A stretch of DNA of 5,507 bases from Halovenus sp. Its GTDB lineage: Archaea > Halobacteriota > Halobacteria > Halobacteriales > Haloarculaceae. Below the pieces are notes generated by a model. It did not search any database and was not told where the DNA came from. It saw nothing but the letters and a program-made list of their open reading frames with translations. Shown one piece after another: positions 5,472 through 5,507 of the stretch. The DNA is taken from contig PUMG01000057.1 of NCBI GenBank assembly GCA_003551265.1, positions 1 through 5,507 on the forward strand, in the 5' to 3' direction. Within the stretch, counting starts at the first letter, position 1. Each line of letters starts with the position of its first letter. Position numbers and translations under genes: made by a program.

Positions 5472-5507
5472 ATGGTCAATGCGAATCGAGAAGTGAAATC
5501 ATGGGCG
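5472..5507 (+). CDS. Possible 5' end of an unidentified gene (start ambiguous)
   Basis: Two ATGs open frames that run off the right edge. The one at 5472 encodes MVNANREVKSWA. The one at 5501 leaves only two complete codons. The TATA box at 5450-5458 is centred about 18 bases before 5472, too close for a leaderless start there, and about 47 bases before 5501, which would give a leader of about 20 bases. A third ATG at 5479 is spaced ideally but stops after five codons. I do not recognise the product and cannot settle the start from so few bases. Confidence 0.3.
   Translation, partial: MVNANREVKSWA

Overview
The window looks like a piece of a haloarchaeal chromosome (Halobacteria). The DNA is GC-rich, the soluble proteins are rich in Asp and Glu, and several genes have a TATA-like element centred 26 to 29 bases before the start codon with no room for a leader, which is the usual haloarchaeal leaderless arrangement. 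I cannot name the genus. There are no tRNA or rRNA genes, insertion sequences, phage genes or CRISPR arrays; this is ordinary chromosomal gene content.

Layout. (1) Positions 1-793, minus strand: the N-terminal two thirds of a thiolase, cut by the window edge. (2) Positions 865-1872, plus: a PLP-dependent threonine aldolase, divergent from the thiolase across a 71-base gap. (3) Positions 1931-3067, plus: an unusual membrane protein made of an N-terminal zinc ribbon, a long basic Arg/Gln/His linker built from five-residue tandem repeats, and a CPBP (CAAX-protease-like) intramembrane protease domain. (4) Positions 3174-3998, plus: a classical short-chain dehydrogenase/reductase. (5) Positions 4010-4444 and 4446-4832, minus: a two-gene operon in which a small GNAT-like protein is followed after one base by a two-helix membrane protein with a SHOCT domain. 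(6) Positions 4928-5314, plus: a second two-helix SHOCT-type membrane protein, divergent from that operon. (7) Positions 5315-5507: intergenic DNA with a T-tract and a strong TATA box for a gene that starts at or beyond the right edge.

How the genes work together. No single pathway is evident. The thiolase handles acyl-CoA chemistry, the aldolase links threonine and glycine, and the reductase has an unknown substrate. The only local grouping with a suggestive logic is GNAT plus two SHOCT membrane proteins around one divergent promoter region. The most unusual element is the basic pentapeptide-repeat linker of the zinc-ribbon protease, which stands out in an otherwise acidic proteome. I found no clear evidence of a new multi-gene system.
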